A stretch of DNA of 64,000 nucleotides from Rhizobium lentis (GTDB lineage Bacteria; Pseudomonadota; Alphaproteobacteria; Rhizobiales; Rhizobiaceae): the NCBI RefSeq assembly GCF_017352135.1, contig NZ_CP071454.1, positions 1,947,001-2,011,000 of the forward strand, in the 5' to 3' direction. The position numbers and the translations under genes were made by a program. Positions within the stretch are counted from its first letter, which is position 1; every line of letters starts with the position of its first letter. Under the pieces are notes generated by a model. That model was not told where the DNA came from and did no database searches. It worked only from the letters and a program-made list of their open reading frames with translations. This document shows positions 26,402 to 34,146 of the stretch, one piece after another.

Positions 26402-28318
26402 TTACGCGGACTTCTTGCGGTCGTCGTCCTTGATTTCCTCGTAGTCGGCGTCGACGACATTGTCGCCGCCTTCCGCGGAGGCATCGGCAGCAGCGCCGCC
26501 TTCGGCCTGCTGTGCTTCATAGATTGCCTGGCCGAGCTTCATCGACACTTCCATCAGGGTCTGGGTCTTGGCCTTGATGTCGTCGGCATCCGGCTCGGAG
26601 GCTTCCGATGCCGTCTTCAGCGCGGCGATCGCATCCGAAATCGCGGTGCGGTCGGCTTCCGAAACCTTGTCGCCGTAATCCTTGAGCGACTTTTCCGTCG
26701 AATGGATCAGGCTTTCGGCCTGGTTCTTGGCTTCCACCGCCTCGCGGCGCTTCTTGTCTTCGGCGGCGTGGGATTCGGCATCCTTCACCATCTTCTCGAT
26801 GTCGGCGTCGGAAAGGCCGCCGGAAGCCTGGATACGGATCTGCTGTTCCTTGCCCGTGCCCTTGTCCTTGGCCGAAACCTGCACGATGCCGTTGGCGTCG
26901 ATATCGAAGGTGACTTCGATCTGCGGCACGCCGCGCGGCGACGGCGGCAGGCCGACGAGGTCGAACTGGCCGAGCAGCTTGTTGTCGGCAGCCATTTCGC
27001 GCTCGCCCTGCGAAACGCGGATGGTGACAGCCTGCTGGTTGTCTTCGGCAGTCGAGAAGGTCTGGCTCTTCTTCGTCGGGATCGTCGTGTTGCGCTCGAT
27101 CAGACGGGTGAAGACACCGCCGAGCGTTTCGATGCCGAGCGACAGCGGGGTCACGTCGAGGAGCAGAACGTCCTTGACGTCGCCCTGCAGAACGCCGGCC
27201 TGGATGGCGGCGCCGAGAGCGACGACTTCATCGGGGTTGACGCCCTTGTGCGGCTCCTTGCCGAACAGCTGCTTGACGACTTCCTGCACCTTCGGCATGC
27301 GGCTCATGCCGCCGACCAGAACGACTTCGTCGATTTCGGCCGCGGTGACGCCGGCATCCTTGAGAGCCGCCTTGCAGGGCGCGATTGTGCGCTGGACGAG
27401 GTCGTCGACCAAGCTCTCGAGCTTGGCGCGGGTCAGCTTCAGCGTCAGGTGCTTCGGGCCGGAAGCGTCGGCCGTGATGAACGGCAGGTTGATTTCGGTC
27501 TGTTGCGAGGACGAAAGCTCGATCTTTGCCTTTTCCGCGGCTTCCTTGAGGCGCTGCAGGGCAAGCTTGTCGTTCTTCAGGTCGATGCCGTTGTCTTTCT
27601 TGAATTCGGCAACGAGATATTCGACGAGACGCATGTCGAAGTCTTCACCGCCGAGGAAGGTATCGCCGTTGGTGGACTTCACTTCGAAGACGCCGTCGCC
27701 GATCTCGAGGATGGAAATATCGAAGGTGCCGCCGCCGAGGTCGTAGACGGCGATCGTCTTGCCTTCCTTCTTTTCGAGGCCATAGGCGAGCGCGGCAGCA
27801 GTCGGCTCGTTGATGATGCGCAGAACTTCAAGCCCGGCGATCTTGCCGGCATCCTTGGTTGCCTGGCGCTGCGCGTCGTTGAAGTATGCGGGAACCGTGA
27901 TGACGGCCTTCTCGACCTTTTCGCCGAGATAGGATTCAGCGGTTTCCTTCATCTTCTGGAGGATCATCGCGGAAATCTGTGCGGGCGAGTAGCCCTTGCC
28001 ATTGGCTTCGACCCAGGCGTCGCCATTGTCGCCCTTGACGATGCTGAAGGGGACGAGATGCTTGTCCTTCTCAACGGTCGGATCTTCGTAGCGGCGGCCG
28101 ATCAGGCGCTTCACTGCAAAGAGGGTGTTCGTCGGGTTGGTGACCGCCTGGCGCTTGGCCGGCTGGCCGACGAGGCGCTCGCCATCATCGGAAAAGGCCA
28201 CCATGGAAGGGGTGGTCCGCGCACCTTCCGCATTCTCGATGACCTTCGCGTCCTTGCCGTCCATGACTGCGACGCAGGAATTCGTCGTTCCAAGGTCGAT
28301 ACCAATTACTTTTGCCAT
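26402..28318 (-). CDS. dnaK: Chaperone protein DnaK (Hsp70)
   Basis: DnaK (638 aa) is the ATP-driven folding chaperone. It begins [20 protein letters not shown], the phosphate-1 motif. Other Hsp70 signatures are [18 protein letters not shown] and [17 protein letters not shown]. The nucleotide-binding domain occupies about 1-383, the linker is [12 protein letters not shown], and the substrate domain and acidic lid end in [16 protein letters not shown]. The start at 28318 is supported by AAGGAGAG. The sigma-32 promoter is at 28430-28461. Confidence 0.98.
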   Translation of the reverse strand: MAKVIGIDLGTTNSCVAVMDGKDAKVIENAEGARTTPSMVAFSDDGERLVGQPAKRQAVTNPTNTLFAVKRLIGRRYEDPTVEKDKHLVPFSIVKGDNGDAWVEANGKGYSPAQISAMILQKMKETAESYLGEKVEKAVITVPAYFNDAQRQATKDAGKIAGLEVLRIINEPTAAALAYGLEKKEGKTIAVYDLGGGTFDISILEIGDGVFEVKSTNGDTFLGGEDFDMRLVEYLVAEFKKDNGIDLKNDKLALQRLKEAAEKAKIELSSSQQTEINLPFITADASGPKHLTLKLTRAKLESLVDDLVQRTIAPCKAALKDAGVTAAEIDEVVLVGGMSRMPKVQEVVKQLFGKEPHKGVNPDEVVALGAAIQAGVLQGDVKDVLLLDVTPLSLGIETLGGVFTRLIERNTTIPTKKSQTFSTAEDNQQAVTIRVSQGEREMAADNKLLGQFDLVGLPPSPRGVPQIEVTFDIDANGIVQVSAKDKGTGKEQQIRIQASGGLSDADIEKMVKDAESHAAEDKKRREAVEAKNQAESLIHSTEKSLKDYGDKVSEADRTAISDAIAALKTASEASEPDADDIKAKTQTLMEVSMKLGQAIYEAQQAEGGAAADASAEGGDNVVDADYEEIKDDDRKKSA

Positions 28319-28429
28319 GTCATTCTCTCCTTGAAGCAAGCTGTCGGAACCCCCAGAAGGCATTTCCCTGACAGCCCCTTACGGGATGGGTCTACTTGCG
28401 ATTACGCAATCGTGATTGCGGTGATGCGG

Positions 28430-28461
28430 CGTATATAAGGAGCGGTTTTCTGGACTGCAAG
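28430..28461 (-). promoter_or_regulatory. Heat-shock sigma-32 (RpoH) promoter of dnaK
   Basis: On the minus strand CTTG (28458-28461), 18 bp, then CTTATATACG (28430-28439). This is a full match to the alphaproteobacterial RpoH consensus CTTG-N17/18-CYTATNTNNG. The start point would lie near 28423, giving a leader of about 105 nt. No CIRCE inverted repeat is seen. Confidence 0.85.
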
Positions 28462-28567
28462 GCGGGAAATAGCCCGGAATCCAGCAAAACGAATGTGTTG
28501 CCTTCAATTTTGATGGCAGCCGGGAAAGAGATCTCCTCAGCTTCTCGCAGGCGATGCAGCAATGATG

Positions 28568-30895
28568 TCATTGGCCCATGATCAGATCGAGCAGGGTCGT
28601 GCGCCGCGGTTGCACCGAGGAGGTCGCCTGCGGCGTTCCGACATCGCCGGGCGGCACCACGTTTCCATAACCGGACCCATCGCCGTCGGCAAGGTCGGCG
28701 GGCGGAACAGGACCATTTCGCGATGGTGCCGTCTGCTGCCGGACGGGCGCCTGCGGATAGCGGTTGGCATTTTCGTTGCCGCCGAAGACGCCGGAAATGA
28801 TGCCGCCGATCGTCGTCGAGGGCGGCACTTCGGCCGTGACCGGCTGCCCGCCGTCCGGCGCTGCCTGCGCCATCGGCTGACCATTGTTCGGATTATCGAT
28901 CAGCTGGCCGTTGCCGAAGAGTGGCGCCGGCGAAAGACCCTTGTGGGCGGCGACCATGAATTCCTTCCAGGCCTTGGCGGGCAAACCGCCGCCGGTCACC
29001 TTCTTCATCGGCTTGCCGTCGTCATTGCCGAACCAGACGCCGGTGGTGAGATTGCTGGTGAAGCCGACGAAAAGCGCGTCGCGCGAATTCTGCGTCGTGC
29101 CGGTCTTTCCCGCCGCCTGCCAGCCGGGGATCTTGGCGCTCTTGCCGGTGCCGTTGTCGATGACGCCCATCATCATCGCATCCATCTGCGCTGCGATCTG
29201 CTCGGAGAGCACGCGCGGCGGACTGTCATAGGTGTTTTCGTAGAGCACCTTGCCTTCGGCGGTCGTTACGCGACGGATGACGTGCGGCGTTGCCTTGTAG
29301 CCGCCGTTCATGAAGGCGGCATAGGAGGCGGTGAGTTCCATCAGGGACACTTCGGATGTCCCGAGTGCAATCGAGGCGTTCGGCTGCAGCTCGCTTTCGA
29401 TACCGAGCCGGTGGGCGAGCTTGATCACCTGGTCCGGCCCGTCATACATCACAAGCTGCGCAGCCACCGTGTTCAGCGATTTGGCGAGTGCGGTCGCAAT
29501 CGTCACTTCGCCATTGTATTTTTTCTCGTAATTCTCCGGCGTCCAGTCGCCGATGCGGATCGGCGCGTCATTGAACACCGAAAAAGGCGTCAGCCCTTTT
29601 TCCAGCGCCGCGGCGTAGACGAAGGGCTTGAACGAGGAGCCCGGCTGACGCTTGGCCTTGACGGCGCGGTTGAACTGGCTCGTCGCATAGTCCCTGCCGC
29701 CGACGAGCGCCCGGATCGCCCCGGTGCCGTCGATCGAGACGAGGGCCGCCTGCGAGGCGTCGAGCTTGCCGCCTTCCTTGTCGAGCACGTCGACCAGCGA
29801 CTGCTCGGCCTTCTTTTCCAGCGATTTGTCAATGGTCGTGTCGACGACGATGTCTTCCTTGACGTCGCCGATCAGGCCCGGCAACTCGTCCATGACCATG
29901 TCGGCGACATAATGCCCGGCACCCGACCAGTAGCTCTTGGCCGAAGCCGGAGTCTGCGACATCGCTGTCTTGACCTCGGAATCCGTGATGAAACCCTGCT
30001 CGCGCATCGCCGTGAGCACGAGCTGGGCGCGCGCATTCGCCGCTTCCGCGTCGCGGGCCGGCGAAAGTCGCGACGGCGCCTTGAGCAGGCCTGCCAGCAC
30101 GGCGGCCTCGCCGAGGTTCACATCCCGCGCCGATTTGTTGAAGTAGCGGCGAGAGGCCGCCTCCACGCCATAGGCATTCGATCCGAAGAACACCCGGTTG
30201 AGATACATGGCAAGGATCTGGTCCTTGGTATATTTCTGCTCCAGCCAGAGCGCGAGCAGCACCTCCTGTACCTTGCGTTCCAGCGTTCTTTCCGGCGAGA
30301 GAAACAGGTTCTTGGCAAGCTGCTGCGTCAGCGTCGAACCGCCCTGCACCATGTGGCCGGCCGTGAAATTGGTGACGATCGCCCGGCCGAGGCCGAGCGG
30401 ATCGACGCCGAAATGTGAATAAAAACGCCGATCTTCGATGGCGATGACGGCTTCGGGTATATAAGGCGACATGTTTTCGAGCGACAGCGCCTCGCCGCCG
30501 GTGGCGCCCCGATTGGCGATGACGCTGCCGTCGACGGCGGTAATCTTGACGTTTGGCGGCCGCTCGGGGATCGCCCATGTGCTGGCGCTCGGCATGCGTG
30601 AGCCGTAATAGACGACAAGTCCGGCAACGCCGATGCCGGCCCAGATGAAAAGCACGACGCACCAGTAGACCACACCGCGCAGGAAGCCGAAAAAGCCGCC
30701 GCCTTCACGCTCCCGCGGCTCTCGCCGCCGCTGGCGGGCCAGACGCTGCGGCGGGGGTTTGGAACCGCCGCGTCGCGTGGATCTGCTTGCGACAACGCGA
30801 TCATCGGCATCGAGCGAAAACGAATCATCGTCACGGGCCGGGCGGCCGCTGAAGGACGGTTCAATTCTGTCGCCTGATTTGCTTCTGCCTGCCAT
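28568..30895 (-). CDS. Bifunctional penicillin-binding protein 1A (transglycosylase/transpeptidase)
   Basis: A class A PBP of 775 residues that polymerises and cross-links peptidoglycan. A basic, arginine-rich cytoplasmic tail (1-72) precedes one transmembrane helix (about 74-97). The GT51 domain has its catalytic glutamate in VIAIEDRRFYSHFGVD (Glu154), then QGGSTLTQQLAKNLFLS. The transpeptidase has SxxK in RQPGSSFKPFVY (serine near 418), SLN in LAKSLNTVAAQL and KTGTT near 596. A Pro/Gln-rich C-terminal tail is present. It belongs to the PBP1A group; E. coli mrcA is larger because of an OB insert. It stands alone downstream of the dnaK promoter region. Confidence 0.93.
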   Translation of the reverse strand: MAGRSKSGDRIEPSFSGRPARDDDSFSLDADDRVVASRSTRRGGSKPPPQRLARQRRREPREREGGGFFGFLRGVVYWCVVLFIWAGIGVAGLVVYYGSRMPSASTWAIPERPPNVKITAVDGSVIANRGATGGEALSLENMSPYIPEAVIAIEDRRFYSHFGVDPLGLGRAIVTNFTAGHMVQGGSTLTQQLAKNLFLSPERTLERKVQEVLLALWLEQKYTKDQILAMYLNRVFFGSNAYGVEAASRRYFNKSARDVNLGEAAVLAGLLKAPSRLSPARDAEAANARAQLVLTAMREQGFITDSEVKTAMSQTPASAKSYWSGAGHYVADMVMDELPGLIGDVKEDIVVDTTIDKSLEKKAEQSLVDVLDKEGGKLDASQAALVSIDGTGAIRALVGGRDYATSQFNRAVKAKRQPGSSFKPFVYAAALEKGLTPFSVFNDAPIRIGDWTPENYEKKYNGEVTIATALAKSLNTVAAQLVMYDGPDQVIKLAHRLGIESELQPNASIALGTSEVSLMELTASYAAFMNGGYKATPHVIRRVTTAEGKVLYENTYDSPPRVLSEQIAAQMDAMMMGVIDNGTGKSAKIPGWQAAGKTGTTQNSRDALFVGFTSNLTTGVWFGNDDGKPMKKVTGGGLPAKAWKEFMVAAHKGLSPAPLFGNGQLIDNPNNGQPMAQAAPDGGQPVTAEVPPSTTIGGIISGVFGGNENANRYPQAPVRQQTAPSRNGPVPPADLADGDGSGYGNVVPPGDVGTPQATSSVQPRRTTLLDLIMGQ

Positions 30896-30954
30896 CGCGG
30901 ACCGGTCGCATCCCCTGTTCGATCGCGAAGCCCACTTCGCATAACGGCGCCCTT

Positions 30955-31056
30955 TACAGCGCCGCCTGTCTCCTTAGAGACGCAAAGGACGCTGTAGCAC
31001 TTTGAAGTGCTGCATAATTTCGTCCTTAAATCGATTCCGGTTCAAGGAACTATGCA
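30955..31056. repeat. Structured intergenic repeat of the Rhizobium type
   Basis: Three hairpins lie in series. TACAGCG...CGCTGTA (30955-30996) encloses GTCTC-CTTA-GAGAC. AGCACTT-TG-AAGTGCT follows (30996-31011). TGCATA...TATGCA (31011-31056) encloses CCTTAAATCGATTCCGGTTCAAGG. From memory, sequences of this kind (GCTGTAGCACTTTGA, CCTTAAATCGATTCCG) recur in many R. etli/leguminosarum intergenic regions. A shorter relative lies at 55231-55285. The function is unknown. Confidence 0.65.
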
Positions 31057-31371
31057 ACGGGCGACGCGATCATCCGGTTGAACTGTAATTGCGGCGATTT
31101 AACGGGGTGTTAAAGGGCGAAAAGCCACGGAGCTATTCCCACTTGCCCAGATGAAAGCCGGCGCCAGATCGGTGTTGCCGCGAAAGCCGCACGATTATCA
31201 CCCCAGAGCCCCTGGACGCGTTGCACCCAATCAAATGGGATCGCTGATTTAAGGAATTACGCGGCGAGCGGAACCAATAGGCTCGACGATTGTTTATGCA
31301 GAAGCGGGACAACCCCTCAAGTCCCGCCTATGATCGGCCGTCTCCCCTCAACGCGCGCCGATCGACATCAG
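31057..31371. other. Intergenic region between PBP1A and the SH3 protein, possible sRNA locus
   Basis: No reading frame here looks coding. The hairpin GCGGGAC/GTCCCGC at 31307-31325 stands shortly before an isolated plus-strand terminator (31372-31407). A plus-strand small RNA ending at that terminator is possible, but I find no convincing promoter. Confidence 0.35.
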
Positions 31372-31407
31372 GCCCGGTGCATCCCCCCAAGGAGCGCCGG
31401 GCTTTTT
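31372..31407 (+). terminator. Orphan plus-strand terminator
   Basis: GCCCGGTGC and GCGCCGGGC (8 of 9 pairs) enclose a 13-nt loop with a CCCCCC run and are followed by TTTTT. No plus-strand gene is upstream for more than 1 kb. On the minus strand it lies downstream of the SH3 gene (stop at 31470) but lacks a T run in that direction. Confidence 0.7.
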
Positions 31408-31469
31408 CTTGGCTCCGTGCTTGATGAGTGCTGTTGAGAAAAGGGCGGCATCGCTGCCGCCCCGACCTT

Positions 31470-32159
31470 TCAGTCGCACTTGGGATCGCCCGGACGGCAG
31501 ACGAAAGGCGAAGCCCTTGGATCCGGACGATTGTAGGTGTCGGCCTTACCGCCTCTGAACTGCGGCAGGTCCCGGAAATTCGTGTCGGTTTCTCGACGTT
31601 CGGGCCGGCGGACTTCCTCTCTGCGGTCGTCGTCGCGCCAGTCTCGGTTGCGTTCCCGGTACTCGCGGGCCCGATAGTCCCGATCCCGATAATCGCGGTC
31701 GCGGTCGCGGTAATAATAATCACGGTCGCGGTTGCGGTAATAGTAGTCCGGGCCGCGGCTCCAGCGGTCCCGCTCGCGATAGAAATCGCGATGGCGGTAG
31801 TAACGGTCCCAATAATTGCCGACGCTGAAGGTGACCAGCGGAATGCCCAACGGACGGTAATATTCCGGACCTACATAAACGCGGCGTTGCCCGTAGACTG
31901 CCTGCACGTACTGGCCCGAAACCCAGCCGCGGCCGCCGTAGAATTCGACGTCGCACCAGTTGACGTTGGAAAGGCATCCGCGGATTTCGACGGATGAACC
32001 GGCGGGGATGACGGCGACGGCGGGATATCGGGTGCTGGGACCCGCACGCATGTTGACGTTCGCCGTCGAGTAGCCCTCGGCGGCCTGCGCTACGGCTGGC
32101 CCAAGCACAAGCAGCGCGGCCGCGGCGATTTTGACGATGAGGTTTCTCACGCTTCTCAC
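31470..32159 (-). CDS. Secreted SH3-domain protein with Arg/Asp/Tyr-rich low-complexity tail
   Basis: A 229-residue exported protein. A signal peptide (LIVKIAAAALLVLGPAVAQA) is followed by one SH3b domain (about 29-88; YSTANVNMRAGPSTRYPAVA ... NWCDVEFYGGRGWVSGQYVQ). A linker (VYVGPEYYRPLGIPLVTFSV) leads into a striking repeat tail (about 120-195) built from RDRDYYYRDRDRDYRDRDYR-like units. The protein ends with a Pro/Cys motif (FVCRPGDPKCD). The SH3 part suggests peptidoglycan or surface binding. The tail's function is unknown; related rhizobial proteins carry the same tail type. It has AGGAGTGAGAAGCG just before the ATG. Confidence 0.85.
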   Translation of the reverse strand: MRSVRNLIVKIAAAALLVLGPAVAQAAEGYSTANVNMRAGPSTRYPAVAVIPAGSSVEIRGCLSNVNWCDVEFYGGRGWVSGQYVQAVYGQRRVYVGPEYYRPLGIPLVTFSVGNYWDRYYRHRDFYRERDRWSRGPDYYYRNRDRDYYYRDRDRDYRDRDYRAREYRERNRDWRDDDRREEVRRPERRETDTNFRDLPQFRGGKADTYNRPDPRASPFVCRPGDPKCD

Positions 32160-32483
32160 TCCTCGTTGGCGTGTTTTTCAGGCAGCGCTCGGCTGCATTT
32201 CCTTGGCATATGCCATCTGGAACAAAAGATAGAGCGATCGCCGGCATTTGTTAGGGCGTCATCGTTCGCTTTGTCTTTCAAAACCTTATAGGTCGAGCGC
32301 GATGAACGTAGCTTGAACGGCGGGGAGATTTGTGCGCCACTTCGGGTGCGCTCTCATGGTCCCCTCGAGGGTGCCTCATGAGAGCATCGTTAACCGTCTG
32401 TTAACCTTCAGGCGGCAATCTGACGCCAATACCCGCTTGCTCCTTGACCACGGATGAACTGGCACCGAGCCGGGCGGAGGACG
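32160..32483. other. Intergenic region upstream of an orphan terminator
   Basis: The 388-bp gap between the SH3 gene start and the dipeptidase stop contains no convincing gene. Short self-complementary stretches occur (GTGCGCCACTTCGGGTGCGC; CTCATG...CATGAG near 32352-32382; repeated GTTAACC). With the plus-strand terminator at 32484-32510 they could be part of a small RNA. Confidence 0.35.
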
Positions 32484-32510
32484 AAAGGCCGGGCGACCGG
32501 CCTTTTGTTT
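32484..32510 (+). terminator. Rho-independent terminator on the plus strand
   Basis: AAAGGCCGG, tetraloop GCGA, CCGGCCTTT, then TGTTTT: a perfect 9-bp stem with a stable GNRA loop. The long T-rich tract is on the plus strand, where no gene is upstream. On the minus strand it lies 38 bp after the dipeptidase stop and could act weakly there. Confidence 0.75.
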
Positions 32511-32547
32511 TGATTTTGGTGGCCGGCGCAAGGCACGCCATTGCCGG

Positions 32548-33936
32548 TCAGCCGGCAAGCGCCTGAAGGATCCGCACCCAGGAGCGGATGCCCTTGTGGT
32601 AGGAAACAAGCTCGTATTTTTCGTTCGGCGAATGGATGCGGTCGTCGCTGAGACCGAAGCCGACGAGCAGTGATTCCATGCCGAGCATCTTTTGGAAGTC
32701 GCCAACGATCGGGATCGAGCCGCCCATGCCGATGACGATGGCAGGTTTCGGCCATTCATCGGAAAGCGCCGTCTTCGCCTTGGTCAGAAGGGGCGAGTCG
32801 TAAGAGAGATGAATCGCCGGCGAGCCGCCATGCGGATGGAACTCGACCGAGCAGTCGGCCGGAACTTTCGACCTGATATAGCTGCGGAAGGCCTCGCGGA
32901 TAGCGGTCGGATCCTGGGCGCCGACGAGCCGGAACGAAACCTTTGCCGAGGCCTTGGCGGCGATGACCGTCTTGAAGCCTTCGCCGGTATATCCGCCCCA
33001 GATGCCGTTGACTTCGGCAGTCGGCCGCGCCCAGGTCAATTCCAGCACCGACCGGCCCTTTTCGCCGGAGGGAATGGAAAGGCCGACTTCGCCGAGGAAT
33101 TTTTCGGCGGTCTTGCCGAGCGTTTCCCAGGACGCCTTGATGTTGTCGGGCGTTTCCTCGACGCCGTCGTAAAAGCCCTCGAGCGTGATGCGGCCGGTCT
33201 CGTCATGCAGGCCGGCAAGCGCCTTGACGAGAATATGGATCGGATTTGCTGCCGCGCCGCCGAAGAGACCGGAATGCAGGTCGCGGTCGGCGGCCGTCAC
33301 GGTCACTTCCTCGCCGACGAGGCCGCGGAGCGCCGCGGCGATGGCCGGCGTATCGCGGTCCCACATGCCGGTATCGCAGACAAGCGCATAATCGGCCTTA
33401 AGCTCGGCGGCGTTGGCTTCAAGGAAAGGCTTCAGCGACGGCGAGCCTGATTCCTCCTCGCCCTCGAAGAGAATCGTGATGCGGCAGGGAAGCGCGCCGT
33501 TGATCTCCTTATAGGCGCGGCAGGCCTCGACGAAGGTCATCAGCTGGCCCTTGTCGTCAGAAGTGCCGCGACCGGTCAGGATCTTGCGGCCATTGCCGAC
33601 TTCCTTGATCGACGGCTCGAAGGGATCGTTTTCCCAAAGCTCAATCGGGTCGACCGGCTGCACGTCGTAGTGACCGTAGAAAAGAACATGCGGCGCGTCG
33701 GCCGAAGCGCCGGCATGATGGGCGACCACCATCGGATGGCCCGGCGTGTCGCGCACCGAGGCAGTAAAGCCAAGGCCTTCGAGATAGGCGACCAGCCATT
33801 CGGCGGCCTTCCGGCATTCGGCCTTGTAGGCGGGATCGGTAGAAATCGACTGGATGCGCAGAAGCTCGAAAAGCTTTTCGAGACTCGAGGAAAGGTTCTG
33901 ATCCGCGCGTGCAAGCACCTGTTGTAGATCCGTCAT
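32548..33936 (-). CDS. M20-family dipeptidase
   Basis: A 462-residue zinc peptidase (ArgE/DapE/CPG2 family, dipeptidase branch). The metal-binding motifs are HVLFYGHYDVQPVDP (His and first Asp) and GRGTSDDKGQLMTFVEA (bridging Asp), with the catalytic and metal glutamates in ITILFEGEEESGSPSL. LVCDTGMWDRDTPAI and the C-terminal HSPNEKYELVSYHKGIRSWV supply the last ligands. It probably hydrolyses dipeptides in the cytoplasm, as there is no signal peptide. Start 33936 (MTDLQQVLARADQN) has AAGGAG at 7-9 nt. It is divergent from the GGDEF-EAL gene (210 bp). Confidence 0.92.
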   Translation of the reverse strand: MTDLQQVLARADQNLSSSLEKLFELLRIQSISTDPAYKAECRKAAEWLVAYLEGLGFTASVRDTPGHPMVVAHHAGASADAPHVLFYGHYDVQPVDPIELWENDPFEPSIKEVGNGRKILTGRGTSDDKGQLMTFVEACRAYKEINGALPCRITILFEGEEESGSPSLKPFLEANAAELKADYALVCDTGMWDRDTPAIAAALRGLVGEEVTVTAADRDLHSGLFGGAAANPIHILVKALAGLHDETGRITLEGFYDGVEETPDNIKASWETLGKTAEKFLGEVGLSIPSGEKGRSVLELTWARPTAEVNGIWGGYTGEGFKTVIAAKASAKVSFRLVGAQDPTAIREAFRSYIRSKVPADCSVEFHPHGGSPAIHLSYDSPLLTKAKTALSDEWPKPAIVIGMGGSIPIVGDFQKMLGMESLLVGFGLSDDRIHSPNEKYELVSYHKGIRSWVRILQALAG

Positions 33937-34146
33937 TTTCGACTCCTTTTTGAAATTCGGCCGGACGATAGACCAAAGCAGGAAAGCAGGCGAGGCGGAA
34001 AAGCAAAATGGGCGGCGCGAACGCGACCATGTCAGGATCGGGTGCAAGAAGATTACCGCGACAATATAGAAGAACATTCTAATTCAATTTACGGTTATTT
34101 AGCATAACCGAAATAACGTGACCGTATTCAGCTGTTCGGGGGACGG

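Noticed and set aside
26702..28438. Long open frame antisense to dnaK
   Set aside because: It is the mirror of dnaK's strong codon bias, with no domains or ribosome site.
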